Part shown: positions 6,611 through 6,643 of the stretch, piece by piece
How the letters are laid out: every line of letters starts with the position of its first letter
How positions within the stretch are numbered: position 1 is the first letter of the stretch
Source: Clostridiales bacterium
Lineage (GTDB): Bacteria > Bacillota_A > Clostridia > Oscillospirales > Oscillospiraceae
DNA length: 6,643 bases
Assembly (NCBI GenBank): GCA_019410105.1
Contig: DXTB01000039.1
Location: 1-6,643, forward strand
Reading direction: 5' to 3'
The notes under the pieces: model-generated
Seen by the model: the letters and a program-made list of their open reading frames with translations, nothing else
What the model was told of the DNA's origin: nothing
Database searches by the model: none
Made by a program: the position numbers and the translations under genes

Positions 6611-6643
6611 TTACAGCAGAATCACCCCGGCGTCGCGGCAGGC
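6611..6643 (-). CDS. Possible C-terminal end of an unidentified gene entering from the right edge (partial)
   Basis: Reading the minus strand from the right edge, one frame gives ACRDAGVILL and then TAA (6613-6611). The position is plausible: the frame ends shortly before a hairpin and 150 bp upstream of the regulator start, where a preceding gene would be expected to end. Ten codons are too few to name a family or to prove coding. The other two minus frames also cannot be excluded on this length. Confidence 0.35.
   Translation of the reverse strand, partial: ACRDAGVILL

Overview
The window holds most of an oligopeptide/dipeptide-type ABC importer operon plus its probable regulator, all on the minus strand, so transcription runs from right to left. 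The DNA is GC-rich in genes and AT-rich at the main promoter. It has strong AGGAGG-type ribosome binding sites, a Gram-positive style lipoprotein signal peptide and a U-tract terminator. Together these suggest a high-GC Bacillota, plausibly a Clostridia/Oscillospiraceae gut-type bacterium. The taxonomy is inference from style, not from a marker gene.

Layout from right to left: (1) 6611-6643, the last ten codons of a minus-strand reading frame that enters from the right edge, followed by a GC-rich hairpin (6551-6578). (2) 5585-6457, an RpiR-family regulator (N-terminal HTH, C-terminal SIS-like domain) with its own weak promoter and a strong bidirectional-looking terminator (5537-5570). (3) 5412-5536, a compact AT-rich promoter region with a perfect TATAAT, an extended -10 and several inverted repeats. 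(4) 3816-5411, a family 5 solute-binding lipoprotein. (5) 3622-3815, a spacer of about 190 bp with an intrinsic terminator followed by further stem-loops. (6) 2683-3621 and 1808-2668, two permeases (DppB and DppC types), the first with a TTG start. (7) 769-1800 and 1-776, two ATPases (DppD/OppD and DppF/OppF types), the second cut by the left edge.

The five transporter genes make one complete importer: the lipoprotein captures the ligand outside the membrane, the two permeases form the channel, and the two ATPases drive it. Gaps within the B-C-D-F block are only 14 nt, 7 nt and an 8-nt overlap, so these genes are probably translationally coupled. The solute-binding gene is set apart by an internal terminator, which fits the need for more binding protein than membrane components. 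The RpiR-type gene directly upstream, in the same orientation but separately terminated, is the obvious candidate regulator. Its SIS domain lacks the usual Ser-rich sugar-phosphate loops.

I see no wholly new system here. The architecture is ordinary. The most interesting points are the structured spacer inside the operon and the degenerate SIS domain of the regulator paired with a peptide-type importer.
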